Shown here piece after piece: positions 4,572 to 5,108 of a DNA stretch of 5,108 nt. The stretch spans positions 1 through 5,108 of the forward strand of contig CALUZE010000096.1 of assembly GCA_944325235.1 (NCBI GenBank), read 5' to 3'. Under the pieces are notes generated by a model. That model was not told where the DNA came from. It saw only the letters and a program-made list of their open reading frames with translations, and did not search any database. The first letter of the stretch is position 1. Every line of letters starts with the position of its first letter. Source of the DNA: an uncultured Elusimicrobiales bacterium (GTDB lineage Bacteria; Elusimicrobiota; Elusimicrobia; Elusimicrobiales; Elusimicrobiaceae). A program made the translations under genes and the position numbers.

Positions 4572-5108
4572 ATGTTTTTTACCAAAACGCAAAATGAAAA
4601 ATACGCCGATGTGATGATTTGGGCCCTGGAAGCGGCCCGCCGCAACGGTAAATTTAAACCGTATGACGTGGTGCTGCTGCGCAGCGACCCGGCCGCCCTG
4701 CCGCTGGCCCGACCCCTGTACGCCAAGCTATTGGCCCGACGCTACAACGTGGTGCTGCGGTTTAACGCGCCGGAAGACTTTACGAAAGAATTTTATTCCT
4801 CCGCCGATGATAAACAACTGGCCTTTGTGGCCGCGGGCGAAAAAGAACTGCAAGGGGGGATTAACGGCCTGATTTCCCTGCGGGCGCCGGAAGATTTAAC
4901 GCATTTAAAAAATGTGGACCCGGCCCGCATTGCAAAAAGCGCGGTGGCGCGCAAACCCTTGCGCGAAATTTTGGACGTGCGCGAACAGAAAGGCTTGTTC
5001 TCCTGGACGCTGTGCAACTACCCCACCGAAGAACTGGCCAAACGGGCGGGCCTGTCCGGCCAGGAATACGCCAACCAGGTGGCCCGGGCGTGCTTTTTAA
5101 ACGAAAAG
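4572..5108 (+). CDS. M29-family (AmpS/AmpT-like) aminopeptidase, N-terminal part
   Basis: The first 179 residues are in the window and the reading frame is open at the right edge. M29 enzymes are cytoplasmic metallo-aminopeptidases that remove N-terminal residues from peptides, usually about 400 residues long with two metal ions. The N-terminal domain pattern is well kept: KYADVMIWALEAA (residues 10-22), DVVLLRSDPAALPLARPLYA (32-51), the FYSSADDKQLAFV stretch (74-86), and ISLRAPEDLTHLKNVDPARI (101-120), a family hallmark of R-A-P-E plus V-D-P. WTLCNYPTEELAKRAGLSGQ (145-164) and EYANQVARAC (165-174) correspond to the conserved W-x-x-x-x-Y-P-T and AGMS-like segments. The metal-binding Glu, His and Asp residues lie in the C-terminal half, outside the window, so activity cannot be judged. 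It has its own Shine-Dalgarno and is divergent from the membrane protein gene. The family call is fairly firm; the substrate range is unknown. Confidence 0.85.
   Translation, partial: MFFTKTQNEKYADVMIWALEAARRNGKFKPYDVVLLRSDPAALPLARPLYAKLLARRYNVVLRFNAPEDFTKEFYSSADDKQLAFVAAGEKELQGGINGLISLRAPEDLTHLKNVDPARIAKSAVARKPLREILDVREQKGLFSWTLCNYPTEELAKRAGLSGQEYANQVARACFLNEK

Overview
The window holds seven protein genes, two of them cut by the window edges, and no sign of RNA genes, insertion sequences, CRISPR arrays or phage genes. Coding density is high and no stretch over 300 bases lacks a gene. The organism is a bacterium of moderate-to-high GC. Secreted and membrane proteins suggest a periplasm-like compartment. 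Promoters are strikingly of the extended -10 type (TGn plus a TATAAT-like hexamer) with little -35 sequence. I cannot name the species. A lesser-studied Gram-negative-type lineage such as Elusimicrobiota would fit, but that is a guess and not shown by the sequence.

Layout. (1) Positions 1-1227, minus strand: a Pif1/RecD-like SF1B helicase, open at the left edge. (2) An 85-bp intergenic region with two back-to-back promoters, from which the helicase and a ZIP-family metal transporter (zupT-like, 1313-2086, plus) diverge. Both start codons lie 6 nt after a -10 hexamer, so both mRNAs are probably leaderless. (3) Positions 2153-3707, plus: three genes joined by two 4-nt ATGA overlaps. They encode a small ECF-like sigma factor, a 104-residue single-pass membrane protein and a 250-residue secreted helical protein with a degenerate repeat. 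The operon ends in a strong bidirectional hairpin terminator (3707-3738). (4) Positions 3751-4509, minus: a signal-peptide-bearing protein with four clustered cysteines and about four C-terminal membrane helices, convergent with the operon. (5) Positions 4572-5108, plus: the N-terminal part of an M29-type aminopeptidase, open at the right edge and divergent from the membrane gene.

The most interesting part is the three-gene unit. A sigma factor, a small inner-membrane protein with a cytoplasmic N-terminus, and a periplasmic protein recall the logic of metal-sensing sigma systems such as CnrYXH (anti-sigma CnrY, periplasmic sensor CnrX, sigma CnrH), and a metal-ion transporter lies just upstream. 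No homology to Cnr proteins can be shown by eye, so this is a hypothesis. Two perfect inverted repeats, one on the zupT core promoter and start codon and one around the sigma gene's -10, are candidate operators.
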